34,096 nt of DNA from positions 338,175 through 372,270 of the forward strand of contig NW_008705578.1 in the NCBI RefSeq assembly GCF_000186865.1, written 5' to 3'. A program made the position numbers and the translations under genes. The stretch is from Aureococcus anophagefferens. Its lineage: Eukaryota; Sar; Pelagophyceae; Pelagomonadales; Pelagomonadaceae. The notes below the pieces were generated by a model. The model was not told the origin of the DNA, did not search any database, and worked only from the letters and a program-made list of their open reading frames with translations. Shown here in pieces: positions 1 to 9,917 of the stretch; positions within the stretch are counted from its first letter, which is position 1; each line of letters opens with the position of its first letter.

Positions 1-128
1 TACTTGCTCTTCTTGCCGCGGCTGCCCCGCGCACCCACGCGGCGACACTCATAGGACATGACGAAGAGCATCTCGTTGTCGGCCTTGGACAGCGTCGCCG
101 CGTCTACGCGCGGGCGGTCGCCGAGCAT
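1..128 (-). CDS. Partial 5' end of an unidentified gene
   Basis: An open frame begins with ATG at 128 in a good eukaryotic context (GCCGCCATG), 12 bases after an in-frame TAA, and runs off the left edge after 42 residues. The peptide begins MLGDRPRVDAATLSKADNEM and ends in a basic GSRGKKSK stretch. Codons are mostly G/C-ending, as in the confident genes here. I recognise no domain. It could equally be a chance ORF or an internal exon, since nothing downstream is visible. Confidence 0.3.
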   Translation of the reverse strand, partial: MLGDRPRVDAATLSKADNEMLFVMSYECRRVGARGSRGKKSK

Positions 129-1202
129 GGCGGCGCGTTAGGACGATGAGCTGTCCATCACGGCGCTGCGTAAGGCAGTGCTCGTTGCCTCGATGAGCTC
201 ATCCCGTCGAGCCGATTTTGGCGGCATCGTGAAGTGCGGTGGAGGGTTTGCGCGCAGAGGAGTTGGCTGCCCATCTCGACCGACAACAGCATCGACCGGT
301 CGCTCCCGAGGCGCAGCATGAGCGCGAGCTGAAGCGCATCGTGCTTGGTCGAATGTGTAGCCCTCGAAAAAAGGAAAGACATGGCGTTGCAAATGCGGGC
401 TAGCACTGGGGACTGACTCGGACCAGCGCCGCATCTGGTACTCTCCGAGAGGGCGGCGCGTCAGAGACCCACGACCACCGCGGCGCGCGGCCCAGAAGCC
501 GCGTGTCCTGCGGGCCAGGCCCAAGAGATCGGCGTCGACGGCTGCGCCGACGCGCCGACGGTCTGGGAGACGACCGACGGCATCGAGGCCTCTCGGACAC
601 AGCTTCGACGTCGCCTTCGTGGTGCTCGGCGAGCGCCGCGGCGCGCAGACCGAGGGCCTCTCGGGCAGGTTCGACGTCGACTTCGAGGCGGCGCCCTACG
701 GCTCCCGGCCCGCGAGCAAGCGCGGCGCGAACGCGGCGCCGCCCGCGCTCCAGCTCGCCGCGTCGCACGTCTACGAGATCCAGGTCCGCATCTCGACGGC
801 CGACGAGATCGTCGAGACCCAGGAGCAGATCAAGGCCGCGCCCAACGCGGCGACCCGCGGCCCTCTAGAGGCCTCGGCGCCCCAAGACCCAAGAGGCGCG
901 GCCCCACGAGAGTGCCCCCTAGGAAACCCCTCCGCACCGTGACACGCCGCACTTCGCGTAAGAGCCTACCACCCCCGAGGCCGAATAACCTGACGCTGCG
1001 GTCGAAGATGGCCGCGCACGGGTGACGGCGCGCGTCTCGATCGTCTTGCCTCGGGCTCAGCCGCCGGTCGACTCGCGAGTCAAAACGCGAGGCGCCATCC
1101 GCCGCCGCCCGCCCGCTGCGCCTTTCGACGCGTGCCTTCGCACCAGCCGCGCGACTTCGCGCCTTCGCACCCGGCGCCTTCGCACGCGCCCCGCACGCCG
1201 CG
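129..1202. other. Stretch without a convincing gene; possible coding remnants
   Basis: No ORF here resembles a known family. Two short pieces have coding-like codon use. One is a minus-strand frame at about 160..350, including the peptide HDALQLALMLRLGSDRSMLL. The other is a plus-strand frame at about 600..850, including FDVDFEAAPYG and ASHVYEIQVRISTADEIVE. Upstream of the second, a peptide EIGVDGCADAPTVWETTDG lies in another frame, so an intron or a frameshift would be needed to join them. I see no RNA gene, and no function is proposed. Confidence 0.3.
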
Positions 1203-1730
1203 ATGGCCTCTGACGACGCCAAGGAAAAGATGCGCCTGCAGCTGTCTTTACGCGAAATTTACGCCAAGTCCACCCTTTACTACTACGGCACCAACCATTC
1301 ACCAGCGACGCCACAACAACAACGACCAACACCGACAACGCCGTCGACGGCGCCCGCCGCCGCGCCGACGCGGCGCTGGGAGCTCGCGGAGCTCGAGCCC
1401 GCGTCGCCGCCGCCGGCGAAGCGCGCTAGGCCGGAACCGGCGCCGGCGCCGGCGCCGGCGGCCGACGAGCCGGAGCTGCTCTTCTCGCCGCCCTTCAAGT
1501 TCGCGACGACCGCCGGCAGCTACGAAACGTTAGCCCGGTATCCAGTTTCAGGCCTGGCAGGGTGTGGACATGGGTGCCTCGTCGCGCTGACCACTGCGAG
1601 CCACCCCTCGCGGCGGCGCGGGCGGCGAGCGGGGCGCCATGGCGTCCTACGAGGACCTCGGGACCGAGGGCGCTGCCTGCTCCTGCAGCTTCGAGCAGTG
1701 CCTCGCGAGCCCGCGCGCCGCGGCGCCTGA
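1203..1730 (+). CDS. Hypothetical protein or unassigned 5' exon
   Basis: The ATG at 1203 has a good context (GCGATGG). The frame gives MASDDAKEKMRLQLSLREIY, then a Gln/Thr/Pro stretch, an Ala/Pro-rich run with a basic PPAKRAR patch, and LLFSPPFKFATTAGSYE. Codon use is convincing to about 1530; after that the frame becomes Arg-rich and ends at TGA 1728. It is in the same frame as the B55 gene downstream and overlaps its proposed first exon, so part of it could be an alternative upstream exon of that gene. No family is recognised. The last ~60 residues are probably not real coding sequence. Confidence 0.3.
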   Translation: MASDDAKEKMRLQLSLREIYAKSTLYYYGTNHSPATPQQQRPTPTTPSTAPAAAPTRRWELAELEPASPPPAKRARPEPAPAPAPAADEPELLFSPPFKFATTAGSYETLARYPVSGLAGCGHGCLVALTTASHPSRRRGRRAGRHGVLRGPRDRGRCLLLQLRAVPREPARRGA

Positions 1731-3260
1731 TCTTCGGGGCCCGGGGCGGGGCGCGCCGGGGCCGCCCCGCGCGGCGCGCGACAACGCCGCGCGCCCGCCG
1801 CCCGCGCGCGCGCGCGCGACACGCGCGTCACCGCCAGGCAACTCGGCGTCGAGGCGAACGCGGACGCGGACGCGATTACGACCGTCGAGTTTGACGGCGA
1901 CGGCGGCCTCGTCGCTCTGGGCGACCGGGGCGGCCGCGTGGCCATCTTCGAGCGCGACGAGTCGAGCCGCCTCCCGCGCTACGCGCCGCTCTGCGAGTTC
2001 AAGAGCCACGACCCCGAGTTCGACTACCTCAAGTCGCTCGAGGTCGAGGAGAAGATCAACCAGATCCGGTTCTGCCGCGGCCTGGGCCGGCGGTCCTGCC
2101 GCCTGCTGAGCGCCAACGACAAGACGATCAAGCTCTGGAAGGTGCACGAGCGCCGCGTCGACGGCGTCGGCGACCTCAACGGGCCCGGGTTCCGCGGCCG
2201 GGGCGGCCGGCTCCGCGTGCCGCGCGTCGTGCCGCGCGGCCGGGCCATGGCGGCGACGCCGGCGCGCTGCTACGCCAACGCCCACGCCTACCACATCAAC
2301 TCCGTGAGTGTCAACAGCGACGGCGAGCACTTCGCGTCCGCGGACGACCTGCGGATCAACCTGTGGAACCTCGAGGTCGACGACCGCGCGTTCAACGTCG
2401 TCGACCTGAAGCCCGCGAACATGGAGGACCTGACGGAGGTCATCACGTCGGCGGCCTTCCACCCCGTGGACTGCGCCGTGCTCCTCTACGCGTCGTCCAA
2501 GGGCACGATGAAGCTCTTCGACCTCCGCGACGGCGCGCGGTGCGACCGGCACCGCGTCGCGTTCGACGACGGCCCGGCCGACGACGCGGCGACCAAGTCC
2601 TTCTTCTCCGAGATCGTGAGCTCCATCTCCGACGCGCGCTTCTCGCCCGACGGCCGCTTCGTCGTGAGCCGCGACTTCCTCTCGGTCAAGGTCTGGGACT
2701 GCCGGTCCGACCGCGCGCCGCTGAAGACGATCCTCGTCCACGAGCACCTCCGGCCGCGGCTCTGCGACCTCTACGAGAGCGACTGCATCTTCGACAAGTT
2801 CGAGGTCGCCGCGGGCCGCGACGCCGACGCCGTCGTCACGGGGTCCTACGGCGACGCCGCGCACGTCTTCGACGGCGCGGGGCGGAGCGTTGAGATCGAT
2901 TTGGACCTCGCGGCCGCGAGCGCGGACCCGCCGCTCGGCGCGGCGCTGCGCGCCGACGCGGGCGGCGCGCTCTGCCCGACGTCCGGGCCGAGCCCGCCCA
3001 GCGCCTGGCGACGACACCTCTCGGGCGTGTCGCACGGCGTCGCCGGCGACCCGAACCTGATGCCGCTGACGCCGTCGCACGCGAAGCCGCCGCGGCCCGC
3101 GCACGACGCCGTCGACTTCCGGAAGCGCGTGCTCCACGTCGCCAGCCACCCGACGGAGCCCACGTTCCTCGTCGCGGGCCTCGACCGCGCCTACCTCTTC
3201 CACCTCCACCAGGGGCCGGGGTCCAGCGCCGCGTCCGACGACACCGCGGGCAACGCCTAG
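1639..3260 (+). CDS. PP2A regulatory subunit B55 (PPP2R2 family, WD40)
   Basis: B-type regulatory subunit of protein phosphatase 2A, a seven-bladed WD40 propeller that directs the phosphatase to substrates in cytosol and nucleus. Family hallmarks are clear: ITTVEFDGDG, GDRGGRVAIFERDE, EEKINQIRFC, NDKTIKLWKV, HAYHINSVSVNSDGEHF, DLTEVITSAAFHPVDC, SSKGTMKLFDLRD, FFSEIVSSISDARFSPDGR, LSVKVWD and YESDCIFDKFE. I infer one intron, 1698..1837. Exon 1 (1639..1697) encodes MASYEDLGTEGAACSCSFE, and exon 2 resumes QLGVEANADADAITTVEF, which restores the family N-terminus. A GC donor at 1695 also keeps the frame. The product is about 493 residues against ~450 in the family. The surplus is in loops after KLWKVHERR and before the last blade (DFRKRVLHVASHP). 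Its stop lies 52 bp from that of the next, convergent gene. Confidence 0.88.
1698..1837 (+). other. Inferred intron of the B55 gene
   Basis: This 140-base segment breaks the frame between SFEQ and QLGVEA. With GTGCCT as donor and CGCCAG as acceptor the frame is restored and the product aligns with the B55 N-terminus. An alternative GC donor three bases upstream (1695, GCAGTG) also keeps phase, and then the donor dinucleotide matches the GC that opens the next exon. The segment is extremely GC-rich and includes a (CG)n run at about 1803..1818. Confidence 0.65.
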
Positions 3261-3312
3261 CCCCCGGCGCGCCGCCGCCCGCCTTCTAACATTAGCCGGC
3301 TCCCCGAAGAGC

Positions 3313-6300
3313 CTACGCGTACTCCGTGCACGCGCACATGGTGGCGGCGTACTCGTCCGCGGCCGCCGCGGGCGCGAGCCCGAAAGCCCCGCCGCCGTCG
3401 GAGAAGCTCCGGTCCTTCTCGTCCAGGTCCGCGGCGGCGTAGACGGCGCTGGCCTGGACCGCGGGCGCGGACTCCGGGCGGTAGAAGGCCGGGAGGCGGC
3501 CGCGGTCGTTCTTGTTCCGCGCGAACTGGGCCGTCGCGAGCGCGACGGACGTGCCGAGGCGGCGCGCGGCGGCGCGCGCGTGGGCCGCGCGGAAGGCGCG
3601 CTGGAGGATCTCCGCCGCGAGGAAGCGCTGCACGGTGCCGCGCGTCGCGCCGAGGCGCGCGTTCGACTTGACGAGGCGGAGGAAGAGGTGGCGGAGCACG
3701 TCCACGGACTCGTCCGAGGCGACGAGGAGGTAGTAGAGCACGCTCGACCGGTCGATGGGCTCGACGGTCGCGACGGCGAAGGGCTCGACGCCGAGGCGCC
3801 TCGTCGTCGTGAACTCGCGCTCGAGGAGCCGGAGCGCGCGCGACAGCGCGTGGCGCTCGCGGGGCTCGCAGGTCACGAGGACGTCGACGAGGTGGGGCGC
3901 CGCGCGCTCGAGGTCGCGGTAGAAGATGGCCGTGTGCGAGTTGGAGAAGTTGTTCGTCGGCGCGTCGTCGGCGACGTAGGGCTCGAGGTCCGCGTTGAGG
4001 CGGCAGAGGTCCCGGAGCTCGCGCTCGACGGTGTCGCGCGCGTCGCGGCGCCAGCTGTCGACGAAGCCGTGGAACGCGTCGGCGACGAAGGTGTTGAGGA
4101 TCTCGAGGTTCCGCACGCTGGGCATGCCCGCGGGGTCCGCGCCGGGCTGGCTGATGGACGTCCGGAGCTTCGCGTAGGCGCCCGCGAGGCTCGGCGTCCG
4201 CGGCGAGGGCTCGGCGCCGTCGCCGGCCGCCGCCCGGGCGCCCCGCGCGGCGCCCGTCGCCGCTTTGGCGGCCCGGGCGATGGCGCGCTGCGTGCGCTTG
4301 CGCGTGGACACGGCGACGGCGTCGTGGACCGTCTCGCGCGCGGCGACGACGAGGAAGAGCGCCTGCGACGCGTAGAAGTAGCGCACGAAGCGCGCCTCGT
4401 GCGCGTCGCGGAGGTCCGCGCCCGTGAACGCGAGGCCCAGGAGCACGGCGACGATGGCCAACACGTTGCCCGCGATCTCGATCTGGTTCATGCCCCGGCT
4501 CAGGTTCGGCTCGACCCAGGCCTCGAGCGACGCCGACGCCGCGAAGACGACCGTCGCGCCGAGCGCCTGCTCCGCGGGGCTGTCCCAGGACAGCACGAGG
4601 ATCGCGACGAGGAGCGCCTGCTTGACGAGGCGCACGACGCCCCAGTAGAGGCAGTCGCTGCGGAAGCACGTGTACAGGAAGCCGAAGCGCGCGAGGTTCG
4701 CGGGCGCGCAGAGCCGGTTCCCGCGGCGCTCGCGCCAGAGGTGGAGCGCGATGGCGAGCGTGCCGCCGAGCACGACGCCCGCGAGGTAGAGCGCCATGAA
4801 GACGCGCCAGGCCGCGAGGCTCGCGTCCGCCGCGTCGCAGGCGTCGCCGACGGACTCGACGAGGATGGACCCGAAGCCCTGGACCGTGCGGCAGGAGAAG
4901 ACCTGGAGGCAGTACTTGATCTGCGACGCCTGCGAGCCGACGAGGAACGCGAGCGCGGACCCGACGGCCTCGTCGCGGCTCTCGGCGCCGCCGCCGCGGA
5001 GCGCGCACTTGGCGAAGCGGAGGCCGCCGTAGGCCACGGGCAGGCAGAGCATGAGGCCCGAGACGTGCCAGTTGCCCCAGCCGGGGAACGTGCACGTCGG
5101 CGCGTAGATGTCGACGTCGAAGAGCGCGATCGTGAAGACGATGAAGAGCGTCTTCAGCGCCTTGGGCCACGCGAACCAGAAGCCCGCGACGATGCCGACG
5201 TCCTGGTAGGCCATGAGCACGAGGTCCAGCGCCGGGTAGTCCGCGCGGACGTAGTCGTTGATGAGCACGAAGAAGAGGCCGAGCACGAGCCAGCTCGCGG
5301 CGGTCATGAGGTCCTGCGCCGACGCCGACGACGCGCACTCCGTCGCGAACGTGTCGACGTAGTAGTAGCCGTCGACGTTCTCCTCGCAGAAGGGGTTGTT
5401 CACGTCGAAGCCCTCGGCGCACCAGCCCTCGGCGAGCGCCTCGGGCTCGCCGCCGAGCGCGACGGCGCCCCCGATGCGGTCGACGCAGGACCCGCCGTGC
5501 GCGGCCGCGTAGGCCTCGACCTGGGCAGGAAAAGAGTGATTCGAGATGAGTGTTCCGCGCGCGCGCGTTCCGGAAAAGCGCCCACGCTTCGAGAGCGCTC
5601 CGAGAGATGATCGCTCGTCCAAAAATCAGCCGAAACGAGTGGGAAACGGCCGGGAGAGGAGCCATTGAAGTTCGCGCTCCGAGAGATGATCGCTCGTCCA
5701 GAAATCAGCCGAAACGAGTGGGAAACGGCCGGGAGAGGAGCCATTGAAGTTCGCGCTCCGAGAGATGATCGCTCGTCCAGAAATCAGCCGAAACGAGTGG
5801 GAAACGGCCGGGAGAGGAGCCTTTGACGTTGGGAATGTCGCTCTCTTTTCCTGCTCGGGGCTCGACGCAGGCCACGGGCTCGTCGCCGCCGTCGCAGGTG
5901 ACGCCGCGGCAGGCGTAGGTCTCGAGCTTGGACCGCTGGTCGCGCGACAGCAGGTTCGGGTTCGCCGCCATCCAGCGGTCCTGCTCCGGGTAGGGGAAGA
6001 GCATGCCGCCCGCGCAGCGCGCGCCGTCCGGGCAGGAGCGGCAGCCCTCCTCCGGCAGGGGCCAGTCCGCGGCGTAGGAGCCCGCGCCGCAGATGCAGGC
6101 GCCGCGCGCGGACGAGCCCGTCGCGAGGCCCGCGATGGCCGCCTCGTCGCCGCACGGATCGCACGTCGCCGCGCCGGCCGATTCGCTGTAGGACTGCGCG
6201 TCGCACTCGAGGCAGCTCGCGAGGCCGCCGACGTTCGAGGGCAGCTGCTGGTACGTGCCCGCCGGGCACGGCAGGCAGGCCGTCTCCTCGAGGTAGAGGC

Positions 6301-9300
6301 CCGGCGCGCAGCTGTAGGTCGGGTTCGCCGGCGCGGCGCTCGCGCCGCCCGGCCAGGTGCCGACGGCCTTGTCGAAGCGGACGCCGTCGGCGTCGGTCCA
6401 CGCGGCGAACTCGTCGAAGCCGCCGCCGTCCGGGAGCGCGACGGACGCGGCGAGCGTCGCGACGCGGCGGTTCCTCGCGTCGAGGTCGACGTCGCCCGTG
6501 CGGCCGCCGGCGACGCGCGCGTTCGCGACGTAGGTCTGCAGCAGCGCCGCGTCGTCGGCGGCGGCGGCGAAACTGTCGAAGGCGAGCGCGCGGGCCGACC
6601 AGTCGTCCGCGAGCGCGCCGAGCGCGCGCGCGAGGAGGTAGGTCGCGTCGTAGGCGCGGTCCGCCGCGTCGTAGCGCGAGGCGACGGCGACGACCCCCTC
6701 GTAGGCCGCCAGCGCCTCGTCGACGTCGACGGCGACGAAGGCGTAGCCCGCGAGCGTGCCCAGGTCCGCGGCCTCCGCGAGCACCGCGGCCGCGTCCGCC
6801 GCGGCCGCGAAGATCACGACGACGTTCGTCGCGTCGGCTTCCAGGGCCGCGCGCGCGTCCGCGGCGACGTCGCCGAGCGCGACCGCCGTCGCGTCCACGG
6901 CCGTCGTCGCGAGGAACGTGCGAAACGCGTCCTCGTAGGCCGCCGTCGCCAGGACGAGCGCCGCGGACCAGTCGTAGGCCGCGCAGAGCGCGTCGACGGC
7001 GGCGGCGACGTCCTCGTCGTTGGGCGCGACGAGGGAGAGGTAGGGCCAGGAGTCGCGGTCGAGGTAGGCCTCCGCCGTCGCGTCGGAGAGCACGACGGCC
7101 CGCGGCAGCGCCGTCGACGGCTCGAGCCACGCCGCGGCGGCGGCGGGCGGCGTCGCGATCGCGGCGACGGCGGCGCCCGTCGGCGCGCGGAGCGAGCCCG
7201 CGCAGGTCGCGTCGGACCGCGCGAGGAGCGCCTCGAGGTCCGACGCGTTGCCGACCTCGATCACGGCGCAGAGCTCCGTGTAGGGCAGCGTGGCCGCGTC
7301 GCCCGCGACGTCCGCGAGCGCGTCGCGGACCGCGCGCGCCTCGTCCTCCGTGGCGACGGCGACGGCGACGACGACGTCCTGGGGCGGCGGCGCGTAGTCC
7401 GCGAGCGTGCGCGCGCTCGAGACGGCCGTGCACGGCGACGCGCGCGCGGGCACGTCCGCCGGCGTGAGCCCGCCGTTCGACGGGTCCGCGAGGCAGGCCG
7501 CGAGGACCGACGAGTTGCGGCTCCAGGCCCGGAGGCCGTCGCCGCCGTCGAGGTCGAAGAGCCGGTAGCCGTCCGGGAGCGGGTTCGGGAAGCGGCCGTC
7601 CTCGAAGGCCGCGCCTAAAACGTCGGACTGCGTGCCGCCGGCGAGCTCGACCTGGTTGGACCCGTACGCGGGGAGCGGCGCGTAGCCGTCGCCGCCGTTC
7701 GCGAGGTACGAGTTCGTCGCGACGCGGTACCTGTGTGGAAATCAAATCTTCAATCCGAATTCAATGTGCGCGTATGCGACAGTTTCGATGCGAGCTCTTT
7801 GACTGTGCTTCGAGAACTCGACGAGAGCAATCGACTCGTCCAAAAATCAGCCGAATCGACTTCGATTTGATCGAGATAGAGAGGTTTGAAGTTTTTGCTG
7901 GACAGGGCGTTCCACTGGTTGATTTCCACACAGCGCGGTACGTGCGGTCGTCGTCGAGGTCGTACCAGCTCCTCGTCGCGTTGTCGAAGACCTCGGCGCC
8001 GAGCACCTCGTCGGTCTCCGCGTTGTAGGCCCAGCGCAGGCCCAGCGTCTGGAGGTGGCCCCCGGAGAGGCCGCAGGCGCTCTCGTCGCAGCCGTTGCCC
8101 GCGCACGTCGGGTTCGCGACGCTCGGGCAGGCCCACCAGTCCGGCGCCTTGGCCGCCGCGACGGCGAGCGCGGCCCGCAGGCCCGCGCCGCTGATGTCCA
8201 GGGCCATGAGCGTGTTGTCGAAGGGCAGCGCCGTCCGCACGTCGCCGCGCGAGATCGCGCCCGGGCCGAGGTCCGCGCGGAGGCCGCCCGCGTTGCTCAG
8301 CGCGACGTCGCAGTCGCCGCAGGCCTCGAGCATGGCGCCGTTCAGGAGCCGGCCGAGGCCGCAGTCGCTCGCGCGGCACCCGCCGAGCATGTCGGCCCCC
8401 CCTTTCTCGCCGTCGACCAGCGCGGCCGCCTCGCCGACGACGACCGCGTAGCTCTCGAGCGCGAGCGCGTGCGACGCGTAGACCGACGCCCAGAGGTCCG
8501 CGTCGACGGGGCTGTCGTCCGTCAGGAACAGCTCCTCGGTCTCCGCGTCGAGCAGCACGCCGTCGGCGTCGAAGCTCAGCGTCGCGACGACCATCGACGG
8601 CTGCGAGATGCCGCCGAACGTCGCCGACGGCACGGACACGAAGGCGTGGAGCGCGCCCCCGATGACCTCGTCGTCCGGGGCGGTGGTCTCCCCCAGGAGC
8701 GTGGCGAAGTTGCCCACGACCGCGTCGACCTCGGGGTACGTGCGCATGATGTTCGAGAACGCGCGCGTCTGGAGCGTCGACGTCACGATCTGGTCTCCCA
8801 CGAGGAGCACGACGTCGCAATTCGGGTGCGCCTGCTTCAGCTCGTAGATGGCGTAGGCGATGGCGTCCGGGTCCGTGTTTTCCGTGTCCCCGTCGAAGCC
8901 CGCCTGGCTCCAGAGCGGCGCGGCGAGCGGCACCGCGCCGTCCGGCAGGTCCGAGATCGTCGCGATGTCGCTCTGGACGAAGCCGACGAGGCCGACCTCC
9001 GTGCCGTTGACCAGCTTGACGTCCCAGGGCCGCAGCTTCGTGCCGTTGAGCGCGGGCACGCCTTTGACGTCGATGTTCGCGCCGAGCACGGACGTGTTCG
9101 CGCCGACGCCGTCGATCCACGCGCCGAGCGCCGCGCAGCTTCCGTCCGTCCCGCACGAGTGGAAGTCGAAGTGGCCGATCGTCGTCGCGCCGAAGCCGAA
9201 GCGCTCGAAGGCGTCGAGCGCGCTGTCGAGGCCGTCGTAGTCCCACCACATGTTCTTGTAGAAGAAGCCCCCGAGCGACAGCGGGAGCACGGCCTTGGCC

Positions 9301-9917
9301 GCGTCCGCCTTGAGGTCGTCGAAGGCGCGCAGCGCGCGCGCGACGCCGCCGTAGACGCCGGACCCGTCGGAGCTGTTGCCGTAGACGGCGTCGACCATGT
9401 CCTCCGTGGCCATGGTGCCGTACTTGTTGTTCGGGAAGAGCTTGCCGCGGACGTCGTAGAGCACGGGCAGCGTGAGGACGAAGGTCGCCCCGGGAAACCG
9501 CGCGCCCTCCTCCGCGGCGCAGAGCGAGCAGCTCGCGGGGCAGTTGGCGACGAGCTCCTCCGTCTTCTCGTCGTCGCTGTAGTAGTAGCACGAGTAGCCG
9601 ACCCAGTCCGCGCACGCGTAGCCCCAGGGATCCTCGTAGTTCTCCGTGTCGACGCACTCGCACGCGCCGCAGGTCATGGGGCAGCCCGCGACGAGGAGCT
9701 CCGTGTTGGCGTCGTCGTCGTAGTAGTAGCACGAGTAGCCGACCTGCGGGAAGGAGCCTGCGAGATGCGCGCGGGACGATCGGACGCTGGAACGCGCCCA
9801 ATCCGCGCACTCGTAGCCCCAGGGGTCGACGAAGCCCTCTTCATCGGCGCAGCCCTCGATGAGCAGCGCGCCCGCATGCTTCGCGGCCGCGAGGAGACAC
9901 AGCGCGGCGATCCGCAT
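3313..9917 (-). CDS. Giant nucleotidase-like / ANF-receptor / multi-pass membrane fusion protein
   Basis: Three exons (9917..7942, 7730..5867, 5520..3313) join in frame to 2015 residues. Residues 1-17 look like a signal peptide. Two Cys-rich repeats follow (GYECADW/GYSCYYY and GYACADWVGYSCYYY). Next is a 5'-nucleotidase-like module, ending in a C-terminal domain with SNAGGLRADLGPGAISRGDV and ATNSYLANGGDGYA, which spans the first junction. An ANF-type ligand-binding domain (~775-1120) has YDWSAALVLATAAYEDAF and GRTGDVDLDARNRRVATL. A GCC2/GCC3-like Cys-rich segment (~1130-1280: CPAGTYQQ, CDPCGDEA, CRSCPDG) precedes about eight or nine membrane helices (~1350-1690). The cytoplasmic tail has an IQ-like LQRAFRAAHAR. 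Metal-binding motifs of the phosphoesterase part appear lost (YDVRG for NDVHG, GHFDFH for GNHEFD). It is probably a plasma-membrane receptor. The ligand is unknown; nucleotides are a guess from the C-terminal domain. A 54-base intron may also lie at 9744..9797. Confidence 0.8.
5521..5858 (-). mobile_element. Introner-type intron element B with imperfect TIRs
   Basis: The ends form 16-base inverted repeats matching at 14 positions: CTGGGCAGGAAAAGAG at 5521..5536 and CTCTTTTCCTGCTCGG at 5843..5858. Flanking 8-base direct repeats are GCCTCGAC (5513..5520) and GGCTCGAC (5859..5866), 7 of 8 identical. On the gene strand the intron is 5866 to 5521. GT of the upstream duplication copy is the donor, and the element's own terminal CCCAG is the acceptor. 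Splicing joins PVAC to VEAYAAAHGG in phase 0. The element is swollen by an internal tandem repeat. It has no protein-coding capacity, so any transposase must act from elsewhere. Confidence 0.85.
5597..5833. repeat. 79-base tandem repeat, about three copies, inside introner B
   Basis: Units begin at 5597, 5676 and 5755 (period 79), each opening with GCTCCGAGAGATGATCGCTC. Copies 2 and 3 are nearly identical. Copy 1 differs at CCAAAAATC versus CCAGAAATC. The third copy decays after 5821. Each unit contains the core shared with the other introner. Confidence 0.95.
7731..7933 (-). mobile_element. Introner-type intron element A, perfect TIRs and target duplication
   Basis: A 203-base element is bounded by perfect 15-base inverted repeats: CTGTGTGGAAATCAA (7731..7745) and TTGATTTCCACACAG (7919..7933). 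It is flanked by identical 8-base duplications CGCGGTAC (7723..7730 and 7934..7941). On the gene strand the intron runs 7941 to 7731. The GT of GTACCGCG (upstream copy) is the donor and the CAG of the terminal repeat is the acceptor. Removal restores the uninterrupted target, and the protein reads TYRVATNSYLANGGDGY, the expected nucleotidase C-terminal motif. It is AT-richer than its surroundings. The intact ends suggest recent insertion. Confidence 0.93.
9744..9797 (-). other. Probable 54-base GC-AG intron in the receptor gene
   Basis: The first Cys-rich repeat of the giant protein (ECADW ... VGYSCYYYDDD) carries 18 extra residues compared with the second (ACADWVGYSCYYYSDDE). The extra DNA starts GCGCGTTCCAGCGTCC right after TGG and ends TCCTTCCCGCAG right before GTCGGC, a pyrimidine-rich acceptor. 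Removing it makes the two repeats collinear. It is in frame and without a stop, so it could also be translated or retained. Confidence 0.65.

Noticed and set aside
1728..1730. TGA after the ORF from 1203 as a selenocysteine codon
   Set aside because: The residues around it are Arg-rich non-coding translation, and the B55 alignment places this stretch inside an intron.
3257..5744. Separate membrane-protein gene with its own start near 5622
   Set aside because: The first residues from 5622 are translated from introner sequence. The coding frame begins at 5520 and joins the upstream exon in phase.
5597..5833. CRISPR-like array
   Set aside because: The units are contiguous without unique spacers and lie in an intron of a eukaryotic gene.
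7761..7941. C-terminal end of a stand-alone 5'-nucleotidase (after DDDRTYR)
   Set aside because: The tail is translated introner sequence. The true continuation is YRVATNSYLANGG beyond the element.
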